From Acridotheres tristis (Eukaryota > Chordata > Aves > Passeriformes > Sturnidae), in contig CM072906.1 in assembly GCA_037013685.1 (NCBI GenBank), forward strand, positions 1,178,001 through 1,242,000: a stretch of 64,000 nt of DNA. Reading direction: 5' to 3'. The notes below the pieces were generated by a model. It saw only the letters and a program-made list of their open reading frames with translations. It searched no databases and had not been told where the DNA came from. Position numbers and translations under genes: made by a program. Numbering within the stretch: the first letter of the stretch is position 1; every line of letters starts with the position of its first letter. Positions 10,880 through 22,948 of this stretch are shown piece after piece.

Positions 10880-13495
10880 CTGCAACACCAAGGGCAGAGA
10901 GAGACTGAGGTCAGCAGAGCTCTCAGGGCAGCACATCCATCCACACACATGGAAAATCCACAGGGCTGTCACCTCCCAGCTGTGCACTGCCTGCAAATCC
11001 ATCCTTGAATCGCTGCTGCTGGGAAGAGAAAACAGCAAAGCAGAGCAACCCCGGGCTCAGAGAGCACACCCAGAGCTCACCTCACCCTGTGGTGCCTCAC
11101 TCTGTGTGGCAGATGAGCAAGAGTGGCCTCCAGTACACAGCAAATGCCTCTAGCAGTTCAAGGGAAACTCCTCAGTCCCACTGGCCAAGATTTCCAGGTG
11201 CTCAGAAATGAGCCTTGTTCTTAAACAGCACTTGGGAATTTTCTTCCCATTTGCTTTGGAAAGAAATGAACATAAAAAGAGCCTTGGTTAAATAGTCTCA
11301 ATAAATGTTTTTGCTCTCTCAGCAGATACTTCTGAGCAATCCCTGCCTCTGAAGCAGTGTTGTGACCCGGTGTCTCTGCACTCCACAGCCAGGATGGTTA
11401 AACCCAAACCCTTGTGACCACCCCCTGGTTTCAGGGATCATTCCTTAGCTCGGGCAGGGTTTGGGGCCGGGTCTCTGCTCACACAGACTTCAGAGCAGCA
11501 CAAAAGCAGGAGCTCCCAGGTTCCCAGCCCTGGCAAGCAGCAGGTCCATGTTCCATGGACACTCCAGAGCTGGAGAGAGGGGACAGCCATGGAGCAGGGC
11601 TGGGGCAGCTCTGAGGGAAGGGGTGTTCCAGGTGACCCCAGGTGTCCAGGGACACAGATGTTGTTTCCCTGCCATGTTTCATCTCAACTCTTAACAGAGC
11701 AACTGTGGAAAGCAAACAGGAGATCTTAAATCACTTCCAACAGTTTAATTCAACTCTCCAGCTTCCCCCCCAACATGTGGGGTAAGGATGGCAGGAGCCC
11801 CCCTCCCACATCCATGACAGATCAGCCACAGAACACGAGCAGAGTTCCCAGAATTACAATGAATGTGCACAGAACAAACCCTGCCAGACAAGCAGAGAAA
11901 GACCAAAGGCAGTGACATCCCAGCAGCTCCTCGACTCCCCAGCAATGCCTCTGCATTTCATTGTCCTGGGTGTTTCTCAGGCAACAGAAGCCTTCCTCAG
12001 ACTCCAGATGAGACTTGGGAGACAAAGATTTCCACAGAAATAGTTTTCTTTATGAATCTTCTTTAGTTAAACAAGTTTGCTGGGTGAAAACATGGCTGTG
12101 TTTCTTGATTTAACTATTGTCTACCCTACAGCAAGCCAAGAGCTCGACAGAAGGGAACCAAACACTGAAAAGGATCTTCCAAGGGGAAAATCTTTCTCTA
12201 AAATGAATGAAAGAATGGTCATGATGGGGCAAAGTGACAAGTGACCCTGAAATCCTGCCAGGAAAGCCAAACTAAACTGACTCAGACATTAAAAACAGCT
12301 TTTGGCAGATGTTGATACCTGCTCCAATGAAGTCAAGCTTGTCACAGGAGCAGAAGAGTTTCCTTTTAATCATTGTTCACCTCTGGGCAGCCTTCCCCCA
12401 GGAATGCTGCAGGGGATAAAGAGCTCGGCTTGTGATCAAAGAGCTTTGGAGGCAAATCCAAACCCAGCTCTTTGAGGTTCATCTCCTGCTCATTGGCATT
12501 CTCCCTGCACCAAGGCTCTCCCTCCCCAGCCTCCGAGGACAGGCAGACAAAGACCCAGGGAGAGGAGATGAGCCTGGGAGCCAGGAGTGGGAAAGGCCAA
12601 GGCACATTGCTGGGGCACAAAGCTGCACAGGCAGGAGAGGCTTTGCACAAACACCCTGCTCTGCTGGCTTTGGCCTCCACACGGGGCTGGAGGGCAGCAA
12701 TTTTAAACCAAATCAACATCGAGTTTGTTGTGATCCTCCCACAGGGTCACTTCAGTGCTGGTGCCAAAAGCTGTGGGTGAGCAAAGCTCTGCCACAGCCT
12801 GCAGCTCCATGAGGCTTCTTCCAGTGGACAAACCAGCAAATATCCCTGCAAGTGTGCAGGAAAACACCTGGAACAGCTGGGCTGTCCTAGGGCACGGAGG
12901 GGAAAAGGGGAGAGCAACACTTGAGCTCAAACATCACTGCAAAGGCCAGGGAGAAGCTGCAGGAAACAGCAGGAATGGTGAGGATGGGGAGTGGTGGGGT
13001 TTGGGTTGTTTCTTTCCAACATTTTTCGTAGAAAAAAGGCTGATCTGGATGTTAATCCTTCAGCCCATGTGCAGGCAGAGGCACAGGTGTCACTGCTTTG
13101 TTCTGGGAACACTCAGAGCAGGGAGTCAGCAGCTCAGCAGCCCAACCCTGCAGCCCCCACACCTCCCTCCTCACCTGCACCCTCCTGCACCCCCAGAAAC
13201 ACCCTGGCCACCTGAGAAGCTGCCTTTTCTGCAATGGTGGGTAGGCACAAGACGGGAAATCCCAGCTGCCTTCAGAACTTCAATGACAACCCTGAGGAAG
13301 AGCACAGAGAATCCAGCACCGAGCCCTGGCCCCAGCAGGAGCTCCAGGGGCTCAGGGAGGGTCCCAAGCAATGCACCAAAGCTCACCTGAGGCTCCTGAC
13401 ACCCACAGTTATCCCCCTCAGCCCTTGGTGGGCTGCCAGCCAAGGCCTTTGGAATTCAGATCCCAGGCCAAAATACTTCAAAATTCAGTGAGACA

Positions 13496-13826
13496 TTAGA
13501 GCCCCTTCCAGTGCCTAAAAGGGGCCTATGGGAAAGCTGGAGAGGGAATTTCTGCAAGGACAAGCAGTGACAGGATAAGGGGAAATGGTTTTTAAGCTCA
13601 AAGAGAGTCATAATGGGCAGGAACTGTTCCTGTGAGGGTGGGCAGGCCCTGGCACAGGGTTCCCAGAGCAGCTGTGGCTGCCCCTGGATCCCTGGCAGTG
13701 CCCAAGGCCAGGCTGGACATTGGGGCTTGGAGCAGCCTGGGACAGTGGGAGGTGTCCCTGCCATGGGACAAGATGGGCTTTAAGGTCCCTACAACCCAAA
13801 GCACTTGGGATTCTGTGAATCTCAGG
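13496..13826 (+). mobile_element. CR1 LINE 3'-end fragment
   Basis: About 330 bp running from CCAGTGCCTAAAAGGGGCC through GGCAGGAACTGTTCCTGTGA, GCTGTGGCTGCCCCTGGATC and CTTGGAGCAGCCTGGGACAG to TTGGGATTCTGTGAATCTC. It is the same subfamily as the copy at 37400-37740. Confidence 0.9.
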
Positions 13827-14701
13827 TTTTATTTTTAACACCCAGCTCATGCTTGTATCTGGCCAGCCCAAAGCAAGTCTTGTTCTGGGACACTGAATGC
13901 TCAGGGGAACACTCCCTACACTTAAAAACTTCTACATTTAAATTAAAAACAAGGGTTTGTATTTAGAGCACGATACATTGCAGTGTCAGTGATTAGCTAC
14001 CCAGCTAAAGCCCATCATTTGATGTTTAATTTAGCCACACTCATCATTCCATCAGCACCAAAAGCTGTCTCCCAAAGCTCTCCCAGCCCATGGAGCAGCT
14101 GCTCTTTAGCCTCATGCACATCTGCAGGTGGCCCCAAGGCAATGCCCTGTCACATCTGCAGGACAGAGGCACTGGGCCAGTTTGCAACAGGGCCTGACTG
14201 GAGAAACCTGAGGGAGGCTGCAGGGGGTCCCTCCCCAGCCCTGCCCTGCCAGGTGGGAAACACCTCCCTGGCCCAGCACAGAGCACCTGCCAACATCTGG
14301 AAACAAATTAGTGCAGGTTACACAATTACATTTTGCCCCACTAAATCCTGCTCTCTCCAATTAAGCCTAGGCTGGCACCTGCTTGTAGGATTTATATCAA
14401 AATATCATGAATCAGTAGTGCAAAGAAAGAGCCACCTTACAGTTTTGTCTCTCCTTTAGATCAATGGGATATCAAAGAGGCATTTTATGTCCCATTAAAT
14501 CATGCCTGAATATGTTCCATTAAATCATGCTCACAAAACTCTCCAAGTCTGAGAAGGCTGTGGAAAAACTCCCCATGTTCAGCACTGGGCTTAATTTAAG
14601 GACCTTGCTGAGGTCTCATTGAGAAATGTTCTTGGCCTTCAACAGGGGGGAGAAAAAGGAGTTTCCTCTGTCCTTGGTCCAGGGCTCAGGCATGAAGGGA
14701 G

Positions 14702-14898
14702 AGGTTTAGGTGGAGATCAGGAAAGGTTCTTCCCCAGAGGGTGCTGGCACTGCCCAGGCTCCCCAGGGAATGGTCCCGGCCCCGAGGCTGCCAGAGCTGC
14801 AGGAGCTGCCAGGGATGCCCAGGGTGGGATTGTTGGGGTGTCTGTGCAGGGCCAGGGGCTGGGCTGGGTGATCCTTGGGGGTCTCTTCTAGCTCAGGA
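14702..14898 (+). mobile_element. CR1 LINE 3'-end fragment, GGTTCTTCCCCAGAGGGTG type
   Basis: Starts near GGAGATCAGGAAAGG and continues through GAGGGTGCTGGCACTGCCC, GAGGCTGCCAGAGCTGCAGG and GTGTCTGTGCAGGGCCAGG to a GATCCTTGGGGGTCTCTTCT tail. It is closely similar to 15940-16152 and to the outer element at 25738. Confidence 0.85.
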
Positions 14899-15939
14899 CA
14901 TCTTTTCTTACTTCAGAACAGACTGAGGAGCTGATGACTGACACCAGTCCCTGCATAAAACAACTCCCAACATCCTCCAGGGACACAGGATCTGGGTGGG
15001 TGAAGAGGTGACACAACTCCTCCACTGTGACCACCACCACCTTTATTGGGTCCCAGATCTTTATTCTGCACAAAGCCCAAGTCTGCAAACATGAGAGAAC
15101 CTGCAAAGGAAACCCACAAAACAAATGCATTTACAGAGAACATCTTTTCACCTGAATCTTTGCAGTTCCTGGTTTATGTAAGAAACTCCCAAAACAAAGG
15201 AAGGCTGAGAAGGGGAGCAGGGCTGAGTTTCTGCTGAACAGCGTGGCACACATCAGGCTGGATTAATCAAGTCAGCCAAATTCAAAAGACAAAAAGCATA
15301 AAAGCCCAGCTCTGCTCCAGCACATGTTTGCTGCTGCAGAGCCTGCTTTGAATCCTCTGGTCGTTTGTTTTCTGCTCAGCACACAGCTGTAAATCCACTC
15401 TTCAGAGCAGCCAGGGAGATTAGGATGTTTATTGTCTGTCTCAGTAACAGAAAAGGGATATCCCAGCATTTACTGCCTCGTGATCCCTCAGCAGAAAAAT
15501 CACCTGGAATCACAGCAACCACTCCTGGAGCACGGGAGAGAGGCCACAAAGTGGCAGCTAACACTTACAAACCACCTCTTCCTGCCCAGTGATTTAACAA
15601 GATCCACTCTATCACTCAATTAACACCTCTCATCTGTTCTCTGGGGCACAAAGCCATTTCCATCAACCACCTGCAACTGCCCTGCCTGGCATCAGCCAAA
15701 CCCCAATGGTTTCTACACCTTCCTTTCCCTATATAACCCACTGATCAACACCAATAAATGCAGTTTATGGACAGCCTGGAGTGTGGACTGTTCCAAGATA
15801 ACAGAGGCACTCCCTGGGCTTCAGATCAGGCCAGGTTTGCACAGAGCTGCCAGAGATGTCTGTGCTGTGGGTGGGACCTTTCAGAAAGAAAACAATTTCA
15901 TGAAGGGCCAATAATACATTCAATTCTTTCAGGAGAGCT

Positions 15940-16152
15940 TTAGGCTGGAGATAGGAAAGGTTCTTCCCCAGAGGGTGCTGGCACTGCCCAGGCTCCCCAG
16001 GGAATGGTCCCGGCCCCGAGGCTGCCAGAGCTGCAGGAGCTGCCAGGGATGCCCAGGCTGGGATTGTTGGGGGGTCTGTGCAGGGCTGGGAGCTGCGCTG
16101 GGTGATCCTTGGGGGTCCCTTCAAACCCAGGGTATTTTATGAATCTGTGATG
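15940..16152 (+). mobile_element. CR1 LINE 3'-end fragment, same type as 14702-14898
   Basis: It shares about 190 bp with the copy 1.2 kb to its left, from GGAAAGGTTCTTCCCCAGAG to GGTGATCCTTGGGGGTCCC. It keeps a terminal tail ending ATTTTATGAATCTGTGA. Confidence 0.87.
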
Positions 16153-17019
16153 CCCTAAACAGCTCAGAGCTCAGGGAGCAGATGGGCACTATTGCTGCAG
16201 CTTGCTTTGCCCCCCAGATCACTGAGCAGAAATCCTGCTAATCCTGAGAGATCTGCAATCCCTAATCCCAGAGGCTGCATCAAAGATTATATCCACCCTT
16301 GGGCACAGGAATTATCTTCCACCTTCCATGCTGTGCCATGACGTGTTATCCACTCCTGACAGCTCCCACATCTACTCTGCACACATCTCAAAATTTCTAG
16401 ACTGCCACAGTTCCTTAATTTGTGCCTTTTGCATGGCCCCTTCCCCCAGTGCCAATACGAAATGCTCACCAAAGTTTTAAGTGGAGATGAAATCCCATTA
16501 AGTGTAGCTGTCCCCATTCCCAGGGAAGAAGCAGCACTCCATTCCTCTGGTCAGAGTTCCCGGGATTTCAAATATGTCCAATGTTTTAAAGGGAATACTT
16601 GGATTCAGACAAAAACCAGGCTGCAACAGGCTATCTGAAATGATCCGGCAGTAATTTGATTTTCCTAATGATGCTCTTCTACTCAATCCAGCCTGGAGCC
16701 CTCCAGAGCCAACAGGGGGCACAGGCAGAGCTTGTCAAGATCCAGAGAGGCACAGACTGGGAGGAGTAAAGAGGTGAAGAAGTAAAGAGGTATTAAAAGA
16801 ACCCCACTGAAGGAAAAGTGGCTGCTGCTCAGTCTCAGAACATTGATGGTGGTTTATAATCACAGTTCTAATAAGCAAGTAGAGAAAAATCCAGCCTCAC
16901 CCTCACTGGGTGCAGCAGTCCCACCCTCTGGCTGGGGATGCATTTTTGCATTTTATGGACCCACCACAGAGACACATTTTGGAGGGAAAGAGGGGAGACC
17001 TTTTGCCCTGAGCTCGTTC

Positions 17020-17776
17020 CTCCAGCACCCAGTCCTAGTGCAGGGACACTGCCAGCTCAGCCCCAGCACCCAGTCCCAGTGCAGGGACACTGCCAGCTCA
17101 GCCCCAGCACCCAGTCCCAGTGCAGGGACACTGCCAGCTCAGCCCCAGCACCCAGTCCCAGTGCAGGGCACTGCCAGCTCAGCCCCAGCACCCAGTCCCA
17201 GTGCAGGGCACTGCCAGCTCAGCCCCAGCACCCAGTCCCAGTGCAGGGACACTGCCAGCTCAGCCCCAGCACCCAGTCCCAGTGCAGGGGCCCAGCTCAG
17301 CCCCAGCACCCAGTCCCAGTGCAGGGACACTGCCAGCTCAGCCCCAGCACCCAGTCCCAGTGCAGGGCCCCAGCTCAGCCCCAGCACCCAGTCCCAGTGC
17401 AGGGCACTGCCAGCTCAGCCCCAGCACCCAGTCCCAGTGCAGGGCCCCAGCTCAGCCCCAGCACCCAGTCCCAGTGCAGGGCACTGCCAGCTCAGCCCCA
17501 GCACCCAGTCCCAGTGCAGGGACACTGCCAGCTCAGCCCCAGCACCCAGTCCCAGTGCAGGGCCCCAGCTCAGCCCCAGCACCCAGTCCCAGTGCAGGGC
17601 ACTGCCAGCTCAGCCCCAGCACCCAGTCCCAGTGCAGGGCACTGCCAGCTCAGCCCCAGCACCCAGTCCCAGTGCAGGGACACTGCCAGCTCAGCCCCAG
17701 CACCCAGTCCCAGTGCAGGGACACTGCCAGCTCAGCCCCAGCACCCAGTCCCAGTGCAGGGACACTGCCAGCTCCA
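17020..17776. repeat. 41-bp minisatellite, 19 copies in three length classes
   Basis: The unit contains GCCCCAGCACCCAGTCCCAG, then TGCAGGGACACTGCCAGCTCA. I count 19 copies. Nine are 41 bp, six are 40 bp (GGGCACTG instead of GGGACACTG) and four are 37 bp (GGGCCCC or GGGGCCC). These sum to 757 bp, which fits the span. The copies are otherwise nearly identical apart from one T in the first. The unit has no stop codon in any plus-strand frame, which explains the long open frames here. Confidence 0.97.
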
Positions 17777-17944
17777 CTTGGGCTCGGCCAAGGCAAAGGC
17801 AAGGGAGGCCAAATGGAAAGTGAAGAAATGCCAGTGGAACACAGAACCCTCTAATACAGGGAAGGGCTCAAACCTCCCCTACAGTCCGAGGGAAGAGGTC
17901 ACACACGGGGTCCTGGGCTTCCTGTCCTTCCTTGGGCATAAGCC

Positions 17945-18230
17945 ATGGAATCACTGAGGCTGGAAAAGCCCTCTAAGGCCAGCACTACTCCAGCACCACC
18001 CCATTCACCACTCAGTGCCACATCCACAGTGGGGCCTCCCCCACTGCTCTGGGCAGCCCCTTCCAATGCCCAGCCACCCTTCCAGTGAGAAATGTCCCCC
18101 AATATCCAATCTAAAGCTCCCCTGGCCCAGCCTGAGGCCGTTCCCTCTCCTCCTGTCCCTGTTCCCTGGAGCACAGCCCGAGCCTCCCTGGCTGTCCCCT
18201 CCTGTCAGGTTCAAGCCATGACAATTGTCC
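17945..18230 (-). mobile_element. CR1 LINE 3'-end fragment
   Basis: Reverse-oriented. It starts GGAATCACTGAGGCTGGAAA and continues through CCACTCAGTGCCACATCCAC, GGCCCAGCCTGAGGCCGTTC and CTCCTGTCCCTGTTCCCTGG to CTGTCCCCTCCTGTCAGG. It matches, in reverse, the subfamily seen at 25966, 57310 and 63330. Confidence 0.9.
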
Positions 18231-18992
18231 ATCCTTCAGACCCAGGACACAAAGGACACACAAAGGACACCCTGTGCAGTGCCCACCTTGCACACAGGCT
18301 GGAACAGAAGCCACTCAGGATGGGCAGGCCCTGCTCTGCTTTGGACAGATGTCAGGTCTGGAAAACACAGCCAGGAGAAAAGGTCAATAAAATAAGAGCA
18401 GGAAAACAGCAGCCTGCTCTGTGCAGCCACTGGAACACACAGTGCCTTGGCCTGACTGGTGCCTGGCACAGGTAAGGATGGCAGCACCCTGGAGGATGAC
18501 TTTGGAGCACTCAGGACTGTGCTGTGCCCTTAGGGAACACACTCATGGCCAGTGCAGGAGTGGGACCTGCCCACAGGGAGGGTGTGAGGAGCAGAGTCTG
18601 CCCACACTGAATAATCTCAGTGCCTATTTCATAACTACAGCACCATCAGCTCTAATGCTGCACATCTCTCATCTTCCCAGGGATGCCCCTCAAGACATCA
18701 TTGTGTTCAGGACACAAATGTCCCCCAAAGCATGAAGGGGACATCTCTACCTGTTCTTCTGAAATGCCACCAGCAGCAACCACCATGGAGAGGGCTGAAC
18801 ACCCTGGGGCTGCAGAACACCCATGGCTTTGGGGCTCTGTGCTGCTCCCTCACCCTCTGGAGTTATTCCTACAGCTCCCAGTGGGGTCCTACTGCACCTC
18901 TCTCCAACTGTGTGGGATCAGCCATCACAGACACCCAGCACACAGGAAGAGTCAGACACAAAAATCTGTGCCAGCTGCCACAAAATAGACCC

Positions 18993-19070
18993 AGATCACA
19001 GAATCATTGAGTGGGGTTTAGTTGAAAGGGACCTTAAAGATTATCTGAGCCCATCCAGATCCTGTGTACC
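18993..19070 (-). mobile_element. CR1 LINE 3'-tail fragment
   Basis: GATCACAGAATCATTGAGTG, then AAAGGGACCTTAAAGATTAT and CTGAGCCCATCCAG, is the reverse complement of an avian CR1 tail. Short and 5' truncated. Confidence 0.75.
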
Positions 19071-20605
19071 TGTGGATGAGCACAGGGCAGACAAAGAATG
19101 TGGTGGTTCTGATTATGGACAGCACTCCTCTTTATAAAAGTAGATCCTGATGATATGTTCTCCCAGATTTTCTCCTCTCCTCCATATCAGAGTCTCCCTT
19201 CCTCCTGCCTGCCCACACCCCCCACCCTTTATTTTTAATTCTGAGTACCCAGGATCTCCCCAGTCTGGATCCTGACTTATTAATGATTTCTCTTTTGGCC
19301 ATCACACTAAATAAATCCAGCTAACGTGCTTATCAGGAGCTTATCCCTTCCTGACATTTCAGTCTTGTAGCAGGCTCAAGGGTTTGAATATTTAAACAGG
19401 CAAATATTCTTTTGATCAGTAGAATAAATGACTTGTTATTTCCTGTCCTTAAAAACACCATGAACATCATGGAAGTGTTTGGCTACGTTGGCACATCTTC
19501 CACAGGGCTGTGGAGCTGTTCCTGTAAAACATGGCTCAGGAGCAGAGAAGGAGTTCCACACACATATTTAAATGCCTTTTCTACCATGAACTATGGAACT
19601 GCCATGTTAAAGCCAAGGGTGTGTGAGAGACAGAATTAGTGCACAGGAAGTGGAATTCTCCCCCAGATTCCTATCCCAGAGATTCCTGCTTCAAGAAAAC
19701 ATCAGCTTGCAAAGAAAAGAGTCACCAGTGCATCTCTCAGTGCTGAGGTTCTCAAAACTGAGAGCACTGCTCAAATAGGAAGTAGCAGCAATTTTACCCC
19801 ATTACAGAGATCAGGATTCCTCCCATGCTGTGGCACAGGAGCCCACAGCCTGTGTGTCCCTGGCACTTTTCAGGACAGCACAAGGAATGTCATCCTCTGT
19901 ACCCAGTTCTTGCACAGAGCCTCTGGCTTCTCATCAGTCCCAGCAGCACACGGCAGGGCTGGCCACAACCTCTGCCCTGCAAGCTCCAAGGCCTCCTCGT
20001 GGCCACATCTGGCCATCCACAGCACAGCTGGAAGCTCCCAGTTTGACAAGTCCCCAGGAGAAGGAGGCTGCTGCCTCCTTAACCAAGGCATCAGGGATTT
20101 AAAGAACCCAAGATGTCAAAGTTGTGATGCCCAGGGATGAAGTGGTCAGCCCCAAGGGGACAAGAGGTCAGCAGGGCTCAGGAGCAAAGCCTGCAGGTCC
20201 TGCTGCCTGCCTGGTGGCCTTTCCCTCCTCCCAGGCAAGGAAGATTGGGCAGGAGGAAAGTTAAGAGCATTTTTTTCTCTATTTGTTTTAAAACAGTGCC
20301 CTGCAAACACAGCTGAACTCGGAATGATGTCCAAACAAGCATGGACTGAAGGAGCAGGCTTTGAAAAGGCTGTCAGCAGCATTTTACATGATCACAACAG
20401 AGGCAGCAGCACCCTGCCCTCCCCTGCCACCAGGATCCCAAGCTGTGAGCCCAGGGCAGCTCTGACTCCATCACCCCGTACTGAGCAGCCCCTGTGCTTC
20501 CAGCAGGGAAGGGCAGGCAGGGAACCCTGACTGCTCCACAGGGACAACTCCACATCCTGGCCACTGGCAAGGGCTGAGCACTCACAGATGAAAGGCAGTA
20601 ATGTA

Positions 20606-20682
20606 AAACTGTAAATTAACAGTAAAGTGTAAATTAACAATAAATTGTATATTAACAATAAGTTGTAAATTAACAGTGCATG
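20606..20682. repeat. AT-rich 17-18-bp tandem repeat, about 4 copies
   Basis: The unit is about TGTAAATTAACAATAAAT, repeated about four times with substitutions and AT-rich throughout. Confidence 0.85.
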
Positions 20683-21487
20683 TGCTGACATCCTCTGTAG
20701 CTGCTCATGTAGGCACAGTCCTGGACAAGGTAATTCACAGACAGCTCATCTAAGGCAGAGCTCCCTTCAAGGTCAATGAAGTGACACTGCCACTGCCAAA
20801 GGACAATTTATTCCAGCCCTCCATCCCAGGTACATTTCTGTCAGGTAAAACACACTAAAGCTGTTTTCTGGAAAGGTGAAAACACCTTTTTTCCTCCCCT
20901 GATCAGAGGCTGCCCAGGCTGAACGTTCAGACAGACATCAGTGAGGGACGGGAGCCCTTGGTGTCCCAGCCAGGGATTGCAGGGTGACAGTCCCACCAGC
21001 AAACATCACAGCTCTGCTCAGGCAGCTTGGGATAAAACGGGCACTGCTGGAAACCTTCCCTCTCAAACTGAAAATGAAACCCTCGGTACAGAGCCTGAGG
21101 TAGGAGTGTTTTACTTGAATAGATCTCACGGGAACCCAGGATTTTGACATCCCCAGGACAGACTTGGGGCAATGAAGAAGAAAAGTGGCCACCATGTCTG
21201 CTGCCTGGAACAAGGTGGAATGATGCCACTGCTGGAAGAGCTGGCATAAAAATGATGAACTTAAAAGGCACAATGGACTTTTAGAGACAGCTCTGCTTCT
21301 TTGTGATCACAGAGCCTTGCTGCTGACAGCTTTATGAACTGGAAGATGAAGAGGTTTTTAAACCTTTCCTGTTACGTACAGAAATCACTGGATAAGTTTG
21401 TTTAACCTCTGCCACAATTGGATCAGCCTCAGCAGAGGGGTGTCACTGAGCCCTGTGTGCCAAATTCCTGCATGAGGAATGTCACAC

Positions 21488-21877
21488 AGGGAGGGCTCTG
21501 CCATCCCAGCAAATGTCACACGGGGAGGGCTCTGCCATCCCAGCGTGCCAGAGCTGGCACCAGGGAGAGCTCAGCCACCCACAACTGGCTCCGAGGAGAG
21601 TCTGCCATCCCAAAACCCTGGAACTGGCTCCAAGGAGAGCTCTGCCATCCCAAAATCCTGGAGCTGGCTCCAAAGAGAGCTCTGCCATCCCAAAACCCTG
21701 GAACTGGCTCCAAGGAGAGCTCTGCCATCCCAAAACCCTGGAGCTGGCTCCAAAGAGAGCTCTGCCATCCCAAAACCCTGGAGATGGCTCCAAGGAGAGC
21801 TCTGCCATCCCAAAATCCTGGAGCTGGCACCAGGGATTGCTCTGCCATCCCCAAATCCTGGAGCTGGCACTACCACA
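21488..21877. repeat. 40-bp minisatellite, about 7 tight and 2-3 degenerate copies
   Basis: The unit contains CTCTGCCATCCCAAAACCCT then GGAACTGGCTCCAAGGAGAG. Seven copies between about 21598 and 21877 keep a 40-bp step. The upstream copies from 21488 are degenerate (GTCACACGGGGAGGGCTCTG). All frames are largely stop-free on both strands. Confidence 0.93.
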
Positions 21878-22849
21878 GCCCACCCCAGCACAGACTGCTC
21901 ACCAGGGCACACTGGTGAGACACTTGTACTCTGTGTGCAGAAAAGGAGAAAAACAAGTGCCAAGCACAATCAAAAGGGTCAAAACCAGCAGATGGGGCAG
22001 ATTCAGATCTGCTCTTCCCCTCATATTGCAGTGTCAGGTACCAGTTGACTGAATGCAATTAACTGCCCAGAAATAGTGGTGCCCCTCCATGTAGGGGACA
22101 CTCAGGATGGAGAGTTAACAAAGCAAAGACCACACACAAGTGTTCACTGCAAAGTGCCACAAGTTTGCCTTGATTCCACAGAGGGAGCTCCACACCCCCC
22201 CTGCTATTCTGGGCAGAGATTTGCTCCTGTGTGTCACAGGTGACATCTTCCACCTCTGCCAAAACAAAATACACAACAGACAGAACTGGGAGACAAAGGT
22301 GACCAGCTCAGAGCCCGAGCACACAAAGGCACCCAGTTTAACCCATTGCAAAACTGCAACACCAAGAAACACCCCCCAGCAGGTAGGGAGGGATCCAACC
22401 CAACACAGCCAGTCAAAGAAAAGCTGAATTACCACAAGGTTAAGAAAAAAAAAAACCACAAATAAAAATACTCCAACTTCTCCCTGTCTTCTCATAAAAC
22501 CCCAAACCAAAACACAATGAATTTTTAGTGACAGGCTGCAGATGTCCCACAGGTGGGCTTTCACATCCTTCTGGTTGTTCCTGCCTCGACCTGCAGAGAT
22601 CCAAAGGACAGCAGCCACAGCTCCCTCCCACAGGCACTTCAGGGAGCCCTTCAGGGCTGCTCCACCCCAGAGCCCAGGATTTGAGGAGATTTGTTTGCTG
22701 CCACACCAGAGATGCTGACAGGAGCATCTAAAGCCTGACACAGTGACACAGCTCCTCTGTCACCCTGCCAGCAGCCCAGCCCAAGGGAGCCAGAGGTGGC
22801 AGTGAGCACACACTGCCTGCCTGGCTGTGTATGGAGGAGCACTGGCCAT

Positions 22850-22948
22850 GGATGTGGCACTTGGGGACATGGTGGTGGCCTTGGCTGTGCTGGGCTGGAC
22901 TCGATGGTCTTGGAAGGTTTCTCCAACCTAAATTATTCCATAATACAC
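22850..22948 (+). mobile_element. CR1 LINE 3'-end fragment
   Basis: ATGTGGCACTTGGGGACATG, then GTGGTGGCCTTGGCTGTGCT, GGACTCGATGGTCTTGGAAG and CTCCAACCTAAATTATTCCA is a standard CR1 3' end. Confidence 0.88.

Noticed and set aside
16843..17957. Open frames of 244-339 codons in all three plus frames
   Set aside because: They run through the 41-bp minisatellite, whose unit has no stop in any plus-strand frame; the peptides are the same Pro/Gln/Ser-rich repeat in shifted register.
21488..21877. Regular 40-bp repeats resembling a CRISPR array
   Set aside because: The units are contiguous with no unique spacers, and the DNA is vertebrate.
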